A DNA stretch of 64,000 bases from Rhizobium esperanzae (GCF_014197615.1 NZ_JACIFY010000002.1:237459-301458), one strand, 5' to 3'; counted from the stretch's first letter, positions 35,118-44,395 are shown. Notes: generated from the sequence alone by a model not told the origin. A program made the numbers and translations.

Positions 35118-35468
35118 ATGCTGCTCTCCGCCCACACTCCAAAGAGAGCCGACGGAAACGCCGCTCTCAACGCCACCGAATGGCTCTCGCTGGCCGCCTC
35201 AGCAGACGGATCGGCGGCTAAGCCGAGCAGTGGCATGGCGAGCCCAGGCGGCCGGGTCGCCGGCCACGCCGCCAATTGGCTGTCGCTGGCCGCCGCCCCG
35301 ACATTTGTGATCATGGCGCTGCTGACGGCCACGACCGGCAGCGCCGACATGATCTGCACGACGACGCCGGATACCTTTCCGATCGGCGGAATGGTCCCCA
35401 TGTACCTGCTGATGAGCGGCTTCCACCTGGCCCCCTGGTTGCGGTTCGCCGCCGGCTGGCGGGCCTGA
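35118..35468 (+). CDS. Small membrane protein downstream of DUF899
   Basis: 116 residues, starting 5 bases after the DUF899 stop, with GGAG inside the end of that gene. The first half is Ala/Ser-rich and soluble-looking; the second half has two hydrophobic segments (about 54-75 and 90-108). The second segment contains a GGMVPMYLLMSGFHLAPWL block that resembles a membrane anchor. No known enzyme motif is seen. It is probably co-transcribed with DUF899. Confidence 0.7.
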   Translation: MLLSAHTPKRADGNAALNATEWLSLAASADGSAAKPSSGMASPGGRVAGHAANWLSLAAAPTFVIMALLTATTGSADMICTTTPDTFPIGGMVPMYLLMSGFHLAPWLRFAAGWRA

Positions 35469-35556
35469 GCCTTCGGTAATGGTGCCAAGCGTCGGCACTG
35501 TGGCGCCCTCGCCACGCCATCTCCGGCTGTGTATTCTCTTGCCGACGCAACCAAGT

Positions 35557-36198
35557 TCACGCCTTCACCTCGATAAAATCGATCGGCCCGCCGGCAAGCT
35601 CGTCGTCGAAGACCGCGCATGACAGCTTGCCGCCGAAGACGCAGGCGCTGTCGATGTTGGTGCGGTTTCCTGTCGTCACCGGGTTGGACAGTGACGGTGT
35701 ATGGCCATGGACGAGGTGCTTGCCCCAATAGTCGCCGGACTCGCCGGGAGGGAACCGCAACCAGAGAAGATCGCGCTTGGTCTGCCGTTCCAGCGGAAAC
35801 TCCGGAACGACGCCGGCATGGACAAAGATGCGATATCGATCGACATGCATGAGGGGACGATCGGCGGCCCATTGCAGATGCTGAGACGAAACCCTGCCGT
35901 CATAGGATATTTCGGTTTCCAGCCCGCCATTGCTGATCCACACGTCCCTGTCGTCGCTGTCGGCGTAGGCAGCGACCATCATGTCCTCATGATTGCCTTT
36001 CAGGCAGACCCACGACCACTGGCCCGATGGACCGGCAATGATCCGGTCGAGAACACTTTTGCTGTCGGGCCCGCGATCGACATAGTCGCCAAGGAAGACG
36101 ACGGTGCCTTCAGACGCATAAGCCTCGATCCGATCGATCATCCTGTTCAGCGGATCGATACAGCCGTGAATATCGCCTATGGCGAATGTGTAGCGCAT
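35557..36198 (-). CDS. PP1-like metallophosphatase
   Basis: 213 residues from the ATG at 36198. All calcineurin-type metal motifs are present: GDIHG (Asp9, His11), GDYVDRG (Asp38), GNHE (Asn69, His70) and the late VHGHT. It resembles lambda-type and bacterial serine/threonine phosphatases, which also accept nucleotide phosphates. Longer starts up to 36276 lack a good site. It is divergent from an RNA ligase, so an RNA end-processing role is possible instead of a protein-phosphatase role. Confidence 0.92.
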   Translation of the reverse strand: MRYTFAIGDIHGCIDPLNRMIDRIEAYASEGTVVFLGDYVDRGPDSKSVLDRIIAGPSGQWSWVCLKGNHEDMMVAAYADSDDRDVWISNGGLETEISYDGRVSSQHLQWAADRPLMHVDRYRIFVHAGVVPEFPLERQTKRDLLWLRFPPGESGDYWGKHLVHGHTPSLSNPVTTGNRTNIDSACVFGGKLSCAVFDDELAGGPIDFIEVKA

Positions 36199-36477
36199 GT
36201 TCAAGCTTCTCGGTTGCATTGCGACCACCCGCCGCCAAGGACGATAAGACGCGCAGGGACTTTTGCGGAAGCTCACACCGCTCGTCGTCTACCCCATCAT
36301 AGCAAACGAAAGCCGGCCGCCATCGCGAAAACCGACTCGTTCTCCAGCATTTATGGCCATTGGCTCTCCTTCCGCTTGAATTCGGATATGATCATCGCAC
36401 CAACCACCGAAGATGCCGATCCGCAGAGGGGTGCGACCTTGCATTGTGCGGTCGCCAGCGGCTATGCCTTCATCACT

Positions 36478-37101
36478 ATGAAGAAATACGGACGAACCTA
36501 TCACCTACCGATCTCGCCCGGAGCAACAAGCGACGATAAGGTCATGGCGAAGCTTGACGGGCTGATGATTGGCGATCTTGTCATCACCGAGAAAATGGAT
36601 GGTGAGAACACGACCATTCATCGGGGCGGGTCTCATGCCCGCAGTCCCGATAGCCGTTACCATTCATCGCGAGATTGGCTTAAGGCTTTTGCTGCCGGAA
36701 TCAGCCAGCAACTGGCAGATGGTGAACGCATCGTGGGCGAGAACCTCTATGCCCGGCACTCGATCGGTTATGATGACCTGCCGTCGTACTTCCTCGGCTT
36801 TGCATGGATCATCGACGAGGAGGTCCAATCCTGGGACCTGACTCAGGCCCGGTTCGAAGAACTGGGCATCGTTCCGGTGTCGACACTATATCGGGGACCA
36901 TACAGAGCCGGTCTGTTCGAGGATATTGCGGCCTCGCTGATTAGGACCAAGCAGGAGGGGTTTGTTGTTCGGATCGCTGATGCGTTCCTGGAAGCGGAAA
37001 TGCCAGTTCGGATGGGCAAATATGTCCGGGACAACCACGTTCAGAGTGAAACGCATTGGATGCAGTCGGAACTCGTCCCCAATCGCTTGGCAAATTCCTG
37101 A
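36478..37101 (+). CDS. RNA ligase family protein
   Basis: 207 residues from the ATG at 36478 (family-like N-terminus MKKYGRTYHLPISPG); an in-frame ATG at 36388 is possible. The nucleotidyltransferase motif I is KMDGEN with Lys39 as the AMP-accepting residue. Later blocks FAWIIDEE, EGFVVRI and MGKYVRDNH match motifs IIIa, IV and V of T4-Rnl-type ligases. The family seals 3'-OH/5'-P RNA ends with ATP. It is the divergent neighbour of a metallophosphatase; no kinase gene is nearby. Confidence 0.85.
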   Translation: MKKYGRTYHLPISPGATSDDKVMAKLDGLMIGDLVITEKMDGENTTIHRGGSHARSPDSRYHSSRDWLKAFAAGISQQLADGERIVGENLYARHSIGYDDLPSYFLGFAWIIDEEVQSWDLTQARFEELGIVPVSTLYRGPYRAGLFEDIAASLIRTKQEGFVVRIADAFLEAEMPVRMGKYVRDNHVQSETHWMQSELVPNRLANS

Positions 37102-37264
37102 CGAACGAGAGCTGTGAGGCGGAACATTCGAAGGCAACTCGGTCTGTCATGCCGACTGATCCGATCCCTTGCAGATCCGCCGTACCTTTCCGCTTCCGAT
37201 TGTCTTCCTGCCTAAAACTATGCCATGACCCATCCACCATCAGATGCAACGGAAAAGGCGCGGC

Positions 37265-38287
37265 ATGAAGAAGATCGGTTTTCTCTCATTCGGGCACTGG
37301 ACGCCCTCGCCTCAGTCGCAGACGCGCTCGGCGGCCGATGCGCTGCTGCAGTCGATCGATCTTGCCGTCGCGGCCGAAGAACTCGGAGCCGACGGAGCGT
37401 ATTTCCGCGTGCACCATTTTGCCCGCCAGCTCGCCGCACCCTTCCCGCTGCTGTCGGCCGTCGGCGCCAGAACCAGCCGGATCGAGATCGGCACCGCGGT
37501 CATCGACATGCGCTACGAGAACCCGCTCTATATGGCCGAGGATGCCGGCGCCGCCGACCTTATCGCCGGCGGCCGGTTGCAGCTCGGCATCAGCCGCGGT
37601 TCGCCCGAGCAGGTGATCGATGGCTGGCGCCATTTCGGCTATGCTCCGCCCGAGGGGCAGAGCGAGGCCGACATGGCCCGCCGTCACGCTGAAGTCTTCC
37701 TCGAAGTCCTGCGCGGCGAAGGTTTTGCCAAACCGAACCCGCGGCCGATGTTTCCGAACCCGCCCGGCCTCCTGCGTCTCGAGCCGCATTCGGAGGGCCT
37801 GCGCGAACGGATCTGGTGGGGCGCCAGCTCCAACGCCACTGCCGTCTGGGCAGCCAAACTCGGCATGAACCTGCAGAGTTCGACACTGAAGGACGACGAG
37901 ACGGGAGAGCCGTTCCACGTCCAGCAGGCAGATCAGATTCGCGCTTACCGGCAGGCCTGGAAAGACGCCGGCCACACGCGCCAGCCGCGCGTCTCGGTCA
38001 GCCGCAGCATCTTTGCGCTGGTCGACGATCGCGATCGCGCCTATTTCGGCTACGGCAACGACGAAGACGACAAGATCGGCTTCATCGACGAGAAGACCCG
38101 GGCGATCTTCGGCCGCAGCTACGCCGCCGAACCTGATGCCCTGATCAAGCAGCTCGCCGAAGACGAGGCGATCGCCGAGGCCGACACGCTGCTGCTGACC
38201 GTGCCCAACCAGCTCGGCGTCGCCTACAACGCCCATGTCATCGAAGCGATCCTGACCCATGTGGCGCCGGCGCTCGGCTGGCGCTGA
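37265..38287 (+). CDS. LLM-class flavin-dependent oxidoreductase
   Basis: 340 residues from the ATG at 37265, 7 bases after AAAGG. It is a bacterial-luciferase-like TIM barrel: GFLSFGHW strand 1, GADGAYFRVHHFA, the GTAVIDMRYENPLYMAEDA block with the cis-peptide region, and ISRGSPEQVIDGW. The family oxidises diverse substrates with FMNH2 or F420; the substrate is unknown. It is a single gene, convergent with the AraC-type regulator. Confidence 0.92.
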   Translation: MKKIGFLSFGHWTPSPQSQTRSAADALLQSIDLAVAAEELGADGAYFRVHHFARQLAAPFPLLSAVGARTSRIEIGTAVIDMRYENPLYMAEDAGAADLIAGGRLQLGISRGSPEQVIDGWRHFGYAPPEGQSEADMARRHAEVFLEVLRGEGFAKPNPRPMFPNPPGLLRLEPHSEGLRERIWWGASSNATAVWAAKLGMNLQSSTLKDDETGEPFHVQQADQIRAYRQAWKDAGHTRQPRVSVSRSIFALVDDRDRAYFGYGNDEDDKIGFIDEKTRAIFGRSYAAEPDALIKQLAEDEAIAEADTLLLTVPNQLGVAYNAHVIEAILTHVAPALGWR

Positions 38288-38303
38288 CGCGGCTGCCGGC
38301 CCC

Positions 38304-39128
38304 TCAAACCCGCCAATATCGCGCACGGAATTCGCGCGGACTGCAGCCTTCCCGTTCGTGAAAGATCCGCGAGAAATAAAACGGGTCATCCAGCCCGACC
38401 AAGGCGGCGACCGTTTCGATCTTTTCGTCGGTGGTTGCCAGTAGCTGCTTGGCATGGTCCATGCGCGCCCGAAGCTGGAATGCCTTGGGCGGCATTCCGG
38501 TTTCGAGCATGAACCGCCTGCGCAACGTCGCTGGCGACATGCCATGTTCGGCGGCGAAGGCAGCGAGGTCGAGCGGCTGCATCGCCCGCCGCCGCAGCGC
38601 TTCCACGATGTCGGCCGTGTCGAGCCTTTCCCGGCGTCGATCGGTCGCGCCGCTCGCCTGTCTGGCAGCTGATATGACGATGCGATGCAGCGTCAATGCC
38701 GCCGCCGCCTGCCGGAGGTTGGTATCGTCAAGCAGATCGGCATGAAGCTGGGAAAAGAGCCGTGACAGCTCATCGAGATAATGCAGGGCGACGATCGGAT
38801 GTCGCTCGGCAATGATCCTCAGCCTGACGAAGTCCCGCGTGAGGGATCCTTCGAAAAGCGCCCAGCGTTCGTCCCAGCCGCCTTCGTCGGGGCCATAGGA
38901 ATGCGCGCGGTTGGGAAACAGCCAGAAGAGGGCTGGTCCCGCAAGACTGAGGCGGCCGCTGGCGGCGGTTTCCAGCGCGCCCCGCCCGCGCTCCACCAGC
39001 ACTACGGCAAAATTCGGAAGTTTTCGGTCGACCACCGCATGGCGGGCATGCTGCCTGCCGCTTCCCGTGACGGCCAGTCCGCCGGCCGCGGCGAGTGGCG
39101 TTCTGTAGATGGCCTCGGCGTCTTTCAT
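38304..39128 (-). CDS. AraC-family transcriptional regulator
   Basis: 274 residues. An N-terminal cupin-like sensing domain (about 10-130) precedes a double helix-turn-helix (about 175-274). The second helix-turn-helix contains the family signature DDPFYFSRIFHEREGCSPREFR. It is divergent from a phytanoyl-CoA-dioxygenase-like gene 97 bases away, its most probable target. Confidence 0.93.
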   Translation of the reverse strand: MKDAEAIYRTPLAAAGGLAVTGSGRQHARHAVVDRKLPNFAVVLVERGRGALETAASGRLSLAGPALFWLFPNRAHSYGPDEGGWDERWALFEGSLTRDFVRLRIIAERHPIVALHYLDELSRLFSQLHADLLDDTNLRQAAAALTLHRIVISAARQASGATDRRRERLDTADIVEALRRRAMQPLDLAAFAAEHGMSPATLRRRFMLETGMPPKAFQLRARMDHAKQLLATTDEKIETVAALVGLDDPFYFSRIFHEREGCSPREFRARYWRV

Positions 39129-39225
39129 GATGAGCGAAAAGTCCAGCTAGCGATTTCCTCTATGTCGGTTATCCCGACAGATCAGCTAATTATTGGCAAA
39201 TCAATTCAAGCGATGGAAGGCTGAA

Positions 39226-40149
39226 ATGTCGATTGCTGCCGAAACCACACGGGCCGGAACGCCGGAATTTCCCCTGACCGCCCACGGCAAGACCTTGCCA
39301 GCGGAACGGGTGGGCTGGCTGACACCGACCGATTCCGCCATCGGCCTCGACGCTATCCGCCGCCGCTACCTGGACGATGGCTATGTCTGGCTGAAAGGCC
39401 TTCTGCCGCGCGCCAATGTCATCGATTTCCGTCGCTGGGTGCTCGAACACCTCGCCATGACCGGGCTGGTCGAGCCCGGCAGCGACCTATCGCTGGGGAT
39501 CGCCTCGACCACCGCCTTCGACCGAAGCCTGGCGGATCGGCGCCTGATGTCGCTCGTCCGCTCCGCCGCCTATGAAGGCTTTTGCGCACAACCGTCGCTC
39601 ACCTGCTTCATGGACGATTTCCTGCAGGGCATCTCCTATCTGCACAAGCGCAAGATCATGCGTTTCGTCCAGCCGGATACCCCGACGGCCACACCCGCCC
39701 ACTACGATCTCGTCTATCTCCGCGGCGGCACCAGCCGCCTGGTGACGGCCTGGATTCCGATCGGCGACATCCCGACCGAAATGGGAGGCCTCGTCTATCT
39801 CGAAGGCTCGCACACGCTGGGCATCCGGATGGAAGCCGAGTTCCAGGCCGCAAGTGGCGATCTTTCTCCGCAAGAGCGGATCAGTGCCTATAACCGCCAC
39901 ATGGCGGAAGGCGGCTGGATCTCGAAGGATCTTCCCGATATGGCGGAGCGCTTCGATACCCGCTGGCTCGCCGCCGACTACGAGGCCGGCGACGTGGTGC
40001 TCCACTCACCCTATATGATCCACGCCTCGACCGCCAACCAGGACCGCAGCCGCCGGCTGCGTCTCTCCACCGACATCAGATATCAGAATGTCGACGACGA
40101 GATCGATATCCGATGGAGCAACCACTGGAGTCTCGGCGACATGCTGTAG
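39226..40149 (+). CDS. Phytanoyl-CoA dioxygenase family protein
   Basis: 307 residues from the ATG at 39226, 5 bases after GGAAGG; a TTG at 39193 would add 11 residues. The Fe(II)/2-oxoglutarate facial triad is visible as His159-x-Asp161 (AHYDLVYL) and His266 (MIHAS), with Arg279 as the likely 2-oxoglutarate anchor. It hydroxylates an unknown small molecule in the cytoplasm. It is divergent from the AraC regulator. Confidence 0.9.
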   Translation: MSIAAETTRAGTPEFPLTAHGKTLPAERVGWLTPTDSAIGLDAIRRRYLDDGYVWLKGLLPRANVIDFRRWVLEHLAMTGLVEPGSDLSLGIASTTAFDRSLADRRLMSLVRSAAYEGFCAQPSLTCFMDDFLQGISYLHKRKIMRFVQPDTPTATPAHYDLVYLRGGTSRLVTAWIPIGDIPTEMGGLVYLEGSHTLGIRMEAEFQAASGDLSPQERISAYNRHMAEGGWISKDLPDMAERFDTRWLAADYEAGDVVLHSPYMIHASTANQDRSRRLRLSTDIRYQNVDDEIDIRWSNHWSLGDML

Positions 40150-40363
40150 CCCGGCTTTTCCGTATCCCTTCGACAGCGCCTAGACCATCGTCAGCCGGTG
40201 TAGGCAACGGATTTCGACGAGTTGATGCGCAAAGGCCGGGCCCCAACGCGACTTGGAAGCACCGCGTACGGACCTTTCGCCTTGGGTGAGCGTTGATGGT
40301 CCGGGCTTGAACCATCGCATGGCCGACCGAGTTATGGCTGTACCGAACCGCTCGAGTTGCCTT

Positions 40364-41293
40364 ATGCCGCGCACGAACCTGAACGATATCCTGATTTTCA
40401 TGGCCGTCGTCGATGCCGGAAGCTTTATCGCCGGCGGCCAGGCCATGGGCCTGTCGCGTTCGGCGGCGGGAAAGGCCGTCATCCGCCTGGAAGAGCGGCT
40501 CGGCGCGCGCCTGCTCAACCGCACGACGAGAACACTGAATCTCACCGATGAAGGACGGGTGTTCTACGAGCGCGGTTTGCAGATTCTCGCATCGGTCGAC
40601 GCGGCCGAAGCGAGCGTGGCTGGCAGCGGCACGCCACAGGGCGTTCTCAGGCTCAGCGTTCCCGATACCTTCGGACGGCTCGCCGTGCTGCCGCTGCTTG
40701 AAGAATATCTTCGCGCCTGGCCCGACATCCAGGTGGAGATCAGCTTCACCGATGGGTTCGCCGACGTCGTCGAGGAAGGCTTCGATCTGGCAATCCGGAT
40801 CGGCCCGACGGCGTCGGACAGCCGGCTGGCCTCGCACGTGATCGCCACCTACAGGACGCGGCTCTGCGCCTCGCCGTCCTATCTCGCCGAGCACGGCGAG
40901 CCGCGTGCTATCGACGATCTCGTGGCCCATGACTGCCTGATTTTCACCAGCCGCAATCAAAGGCACGCCTGGCGTTTTCGCGGCAAAGGCAATTCCCTGA
41001 TCACGGCGCAGGGACGCAGCCGGCTGAGGCTCGACAGCGCAGAGGCGATCCGCGACGCCGCCCTGGCGGGACTGGGCATTGCTCTCCTGCCCGACTTTCT
41101 CGTCGCCGACGATCTTGCGGCCGGCCGTCTCCGGCAGGTTCTGCCCGACCTCGAAACCGATGACACCAAGATCGTCACGCTCTATCCCGACAGGCGCCCG
41201 CTGGAACCGCGCGTCCGCCGCTTCATCGACCTGATGGTCGAGGAGCTTGAGCGCCGGGGCGAGGCACGCCGCCGCGACGCTAGCTCTCTGTGA
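40364..41293 (+). CDS. LysR-family transcriptional regulator
   Basis: 309 residues from the ATG at 40364. The N-terminal winged helix has the usual MPRTNLNDILIFMAVVDAG start and RLGARLLNRTTRTLNLTDEG end. The periplasmic-binding-like effector domain covers 90-300. The 3' end overlaps the convergent MFS gene by 14 bases. The 214-base space before it (40150-40363) contains no other gene; its target is not evident. Confidence 0.93.
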   Translation: MPRTNLNDILIFMAVVDAGSFIAGGQAMGLSRSAAGKAVIRLEERLGARLLNRTTRTLNLTDEGRVFYERGLQILASVDAAEASVAGSGTPQGVLRLSVPDTFGRLAVLPLLEEYLRAWPDIQVEISFTDGFADVVEEGFDLAIRIGPTASDSRLASHVIATYRTRLCASPSYLAEHGEPRAIDDLVAHDCLIFTSRNQRHAWRFRGKGNSLITAQGRSRLRLDSAEAIRDAALAGLGIALLPDFLVADDLAAGRLRQVLPDLETDDTKIVTLYPDRRPLEPRVRRFIDLMVEELERRGEARRRDASSL

Positions 41294-42524
41294 CCGCCTT
41301 GTCGAAGCCACGAAAACTTTTCGGGGCAAGAGGAGAAAGGGTTGCCGCGAGATAGACGACGCCGGTCAGGAACAGCGCCGCGGCAAGGCCGATGGTGCTG
41401 ATCAGCGCGCCGCCGACGAGGCCGCCGAAGGGGATGAGCGCAAAGCAGAGGGCGGTGTTCATCGCCGTGACGCGGCCGGTCAGCGGTCTCGGGATGCGCT
41501 CGAAGATCACCGCCGACAGGATGGGGTTGAGAAAACCCGAGGCAAATCCGGCGATAGCGAGCATCGCAAAGACGGAGCCGAGGGGCGCATCCACCGCGAG
41601 CACCAGAAAGCGCGGAAATCCGGTCAGCAAAAAAGCCACGGTATAGACGATCAGACGCGGCATGCGCTCGCCGATGACAGCGGCAATCGCCGCGCCGGCG
41701 ATCGAGGCGCCGGAGAAAGCGGCAAACATCGCTCCGAGCAGCTCCGGCCCGTGACCGGCATCCCGCGTCCAGACGGGCAGCAGCACGGCATGATAGGCCT
41801 GATCGAGCAGATTGGTGGTCGCCACCATGGCGACGATGCTGACGAGCACGGCATCGCCGCTGAGAAAGCGCCAGCCTTCATGGAGATCATCGAGGTAGGA
41901 AGAGACCTTGCTCGGCGGAGCGGCGGGCGCGGCGGCTCGCCGAGGCGTGCGTGGCATGCCGGTTATGCCCAGGCTGACGACCAGCGCTGCGGCGGCGAAG
42001 GTGGCGGCGTTGACGAGGAGCGCCTGGCCGGGGCCGATGAACCCGATCAGCGCGCCGGCGCCGGCCGCGCCCGCCGTGGAGGCCAGCCGCTCGATGGCGC
42101 TGGAAACGCCGGTCACCCGTTCCAGCGGCACGTCGGCGAGTGCGGCGATATCGGGAACCATCGCCTGCTTGGCGGCATCCGACGGACCGCGCAGCACGCC
42201 CATGGCAAAGACGAGAGGCAGCAGCACCGGGACGGTCAACATGCCGAAAAAGTCGAGAAGCGGCACCAGTCCCACCACGACAACGGAAGCGGTGTCGCAG
42301 ATGATGGCGATGCGTTTGGCGCCGACGCGGTCGATCAGCGGCCCGCCGAGCGCCTTGGCGAGCACATAAGGCAACATCTCCATCATCGCCGTCAGCCCGG
42401 TCAGCATCGGACTGCCGGTGGCGCTCAGCACCCACCAGGGAATGGCGATGGTCGAAAGCCGCGTGCCGGACAGCGAAAGCATCTCGGCTACTGCAAGCGC
42501 CAGGAAGGGTCCACCCCTTCTCAC
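41280..42524 (-). CDS. MFS transporter
   Basis: 414 residues with twelve predicted helices. The loop between TM2 and TM3 carries GGPLIDRVGAKR, the MFS motif A. It starts with GTG at 42524, overlapping the regulator stop as GTGA, so it is translationally coupled to the ArsR-type gene. It probably exports a drug or metabolite. The central loop (about 205-220) is Pro/Ala-rich. Confidence 0.92.
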   Translation of the reverse strand: MRRGGPFLALAVAEMLSLSGTRLSTIAIPWWVLSATGSPMLTGLTAMMEMLPYVLAKALGGPLIDRVGAKRIAIICDTASVVVVGLVPLLDFFGMLTVPVLLPLVFAMGVLRGPSDAAKQAMVPDIAALADVPLERVTGVSSAIERLASTAGAAGAGALIGFIGPGQALLVNAATFAAAALVVSLGITGMPRTPRRAAAPAAPPSKVSSYLDDLHEGWRFLSGDAVLVSIVAMVATTNLLDQAYHAVLLPVWTRDAGHGPELLGAMFAAFSGASIAGAAIAAVIGERMPRLIVYTVAFLLTGFPRFLVLAVDAPLGSVFAMLAIAGFASGFLNPILSAVIFERIPRPLTGRVTAMNTALCFALIPFGGLVGGALISTIGLAAALFLTGVVYLAATLSPLAPKSFRGFDKAVTES

Positions 42525-43162
42525 GGTTCCTCCTCCCCCTCGCGATGCGGAAGGCGGCCCGGATAGGGAAAGGCGTGCAGCATGACATAGAAGGGAACCA
42601 TGCCGGGATTTCGAGACGCCGCCTCCCCCAGCGGCGGCGCTGCCCGCATCGCTTCGAGGATGATGTCGCGCAGCCGTTTTGTCAGCGCCTCGGCCTGGTC
42701 AGCCGTCATCGGGATGATGATGTCGTCGGCGGCCGTCGCCTTGCGCCATTCGGCCGGCAGTTCGGCAAATTCCTCCAGCGACTGCTGCATCTGGCCGACC
42801 TGCAGCGAAAGCGCCGCCTGGTTGAAGGCGAGATCGAGATCGAGCGCCTCCCCCGCCGCTTCGCTGGCGGGCACCGAGGTCAGCTCGTGGCTCGCGCGCC
42901 ACCAGCGGTCACGCCGCGAGGCATGCGGCGCCTCCTCGATGAAACCGTATTGGGCGAGTTGACGCAGGTGATAGCTGGTCGCGCCGCTGTTCAGGCCGAG
43001 TCGGGCGGCGAGCTGCGTCGCCGTGGCCGGGCCGTCGATCCTGAGCATGCCGAGCATGCGCAGCCGGACGGGGTGGGCCAGCGCCTTCAGCGCGATCGGT
43101 TCGGGCACGACCCGGCTGACGGTGCGGGAGGCGGCGGCAGACGGGGGGCTTGGTGTTTTCAT
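42521..43162 (-). CDS. ArsR-type winged-helix regulator
   Basis: 213 residues. The winged helix spans about 22-95 (LKALAHPVRLRMLGML, TQLAARLGLNSGATSYHLRQL). A C-terminal helical domain of about 110 residues follows, so it is longer than classic metal-sensing ArsR proteins. No Cys metal box is seen. It is the first gene of a two-gene operon with the MFS transporter. Two tandem operator-like palindromes lie 18 bases upstream, so it probably represses its own operon. Confidence 0.92.
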   Translation of the reverse strand: MKTPSPPSAAASRTVSRVVPEPIALKALAHPVRLRMLGMLRIDGPATATQLAARLGLNSGATSYHLRQLAQYGFIEEAPHASRRDRWWRASHELTSVPASEAAGEALDLDLAFNQAALSLQVGQMQQSLEEFAELPAEWRKATAADDIIIPMTADQAEALTKRLRDIILEAMRAAPPLGEAASRNPGMVPFYVMLHAFPYPGRLPHREGEEEP

Positions 43163-43180
43163 GCCCCAAGCTTAATGTTA

Positions 43181-43208
43181 CAAAGATATCTTTGCAAATA
43201 TTTCTTTG
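43181..43208. promoter_or_regulatory. Two tandem 14-bp operator palindromes upstream of the ArsR gene
   Basis: CAAAGATATCTTTG (43181-43194) is a perfect palindrome. It is followed directly by CAAATATTTCTTTG (43195-43208), a near copy with the same CAAA...TTTG ends. The pair sits just upstream of the regulator start at 43162 and is the best operator candidate for it. The divergent spacing to the next gene leaves room for one promoter here. Confidence 0.75.
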
Positions 43209-43246
43209 CATAAATGAGGACGCTTCTGGCGCGGCCCTGCCCACGC

Positions 43247-44329
43247 TCAGGCCTCAGGCAAGGTGAACACCGCGCAAGGGTCGGCGATGCCGCGCAAGCT
43301 GTGCTCTCCGAGCGGCATCAGCATCGTCGTCGTATTTGCGGCGACAGCACCCGAAATCAGCACGCTTCGGCCGAGCGGCTTGCAGAGCCCTTCCAGGCGG
43401 CTGACCAGATTGACCGCGGGGCCGATGGCGGTGAAATCAAGCCGGTCGGCCGCGCCGATATTGCCCCACAGAATCTCGCCGAAATGCAGCGCCGCGCCGA
43501 AGGGCAGCGGCGCCAGCCCCTGCGCCTGGCGCACCTGATCGAGATGGACCATGCCGGCGCGGCTGGCGGCGACCGCCCGGAGCGCCGCCTCGCAGGCATT
43601 GCGGTCTTCTTGCATTTGGCCGGAAGCGCCGGTGACGGGAAAGATCGCCAATACGCCGTCACCGATGAATTTCAGCACCTCGCCGCCGAATGCATGCACG
43701 GCGCCGGCGACGCGGTCGAACCAGGCGTCGAGCGTCGCAATCATCGCATGCGGCTCCGTCACTTGGGAAAGTGCGGTGAAATCGCGCAGATCGGCGCAGA
43801 GAAGAGCGGCGCGAATAGTCTCGCCAGTGCCGCGGGCAAGCGCCCCGGCCTGCACCCGCGCCGCACTGCGCCGGCCGAGATAGGCTTCGAGCAATGCCGC
43901 CCGCGCCTCGCGCGCTGCAAGGGCTGCGAGCGGTGCGGCGGCAAAACGCGCGACGTCCCGCAGCCGGGCGGCGTCATCGGCAGCGAAAGCGCCGGTGCCA
44001 TTGCCCGCCCAGCTGAGCATCGGCGCATCCTGAGAAGGCCCGATCCTCTCTTCCCACACCGGCCCGAGCCCGGCCAGCCAGTCGCGCCCGGCGTCGACGG
44101 GCGGTGCGGCTGCAAAAGCCAGCGCCTCGATGACAGCCCTGGTCTCGGCCCGCCACAGCCAGGTGCGCCGCGCAATGATCGGATGCGGCACCGCTAGCGT
44201 CAGCGCCCCGCCGGCAAGCGGCAGGCCATCGGAAAGCAGCCGGCGCCCGAGTTCGGCCAGAAACGGTTCGGGACCGGGCGAAGCAGCCGCCTCATCGACC
44301 AGCCAGGCAAGGGAGGAAGGCAGATCCAT
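43247..44329 (-). CDS. Class III adenylate cyclase
   Basis: 360 residues. The N-terminal half (about 1-165) is an Ala-rich region without recognised sensor. The C-terminal cyclase domain has the metal Asp in LLCADLRDFT, GGEVLKFIGDGVLAIF (substrate Lys, second metal Asp), RLDFTAIGPAVNLVSRLE (adenine-selecting Asp, transition-state Asn and Arg). The Lys/Asp pair predicts ATP as substrate. It is soluble, a single gene. Confidence 0.9.
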   Translation of the reverse strand: MDLPSSLAWLVDEAAASPGPEPFLAELGRRLLSDGLPLAGGALTLAVPHPIIARRTWLWRAETRAVIEALAFAAAPPVDAGRDWLAGLGPVWEERIGPSQDAPMLSWAGNGTGAFAADDAARLRDVARFAAAPLAALAAREARAALLEAYLGRRSAARVQAGALARGTGETIRAALLCADLRDFTALSQVTEPHAMIATLDAWFDRVAGAVHAFGGEVLKFIGDGVLAIFPVTGASGQMQEDRNACEAALRAVAASRAGMVHLDQVRQAQGLAPLPFGAALHFGEILWGNIGAADRLDFTAIGPAVNLVSRLEGLCKPLGRSVLISGAVAANTTTMLMPLGEHSLRGIADPCAVFTLPEA

Positions 44330-44365
44330 GCCCTAGCATCGCATCAAGCCCCGGGTGCGGGCAAC

Positions 44366-44395
44366 CCCGGAGCATCCGCGCGCGGATGCTCCGGG
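44366..44395. repeat. 30-bp perfect palindrome
   Basis: CCCGGAGCATCCGCG (44366-44380) is followed without loop by its reverse complement (44381-44395). It lies in the spacer between the cyclase promoter side and the small gene at 44567. No T-run follows, so it is more likely a protein-binding or intergenic repeat than a terminator. Confidence 0.8.

Noticed and set aside
41247..42566. 439-codon plus-strand open frame
   Set aside because: Antisense to the MFS gene, charged shadow composition, no known family.
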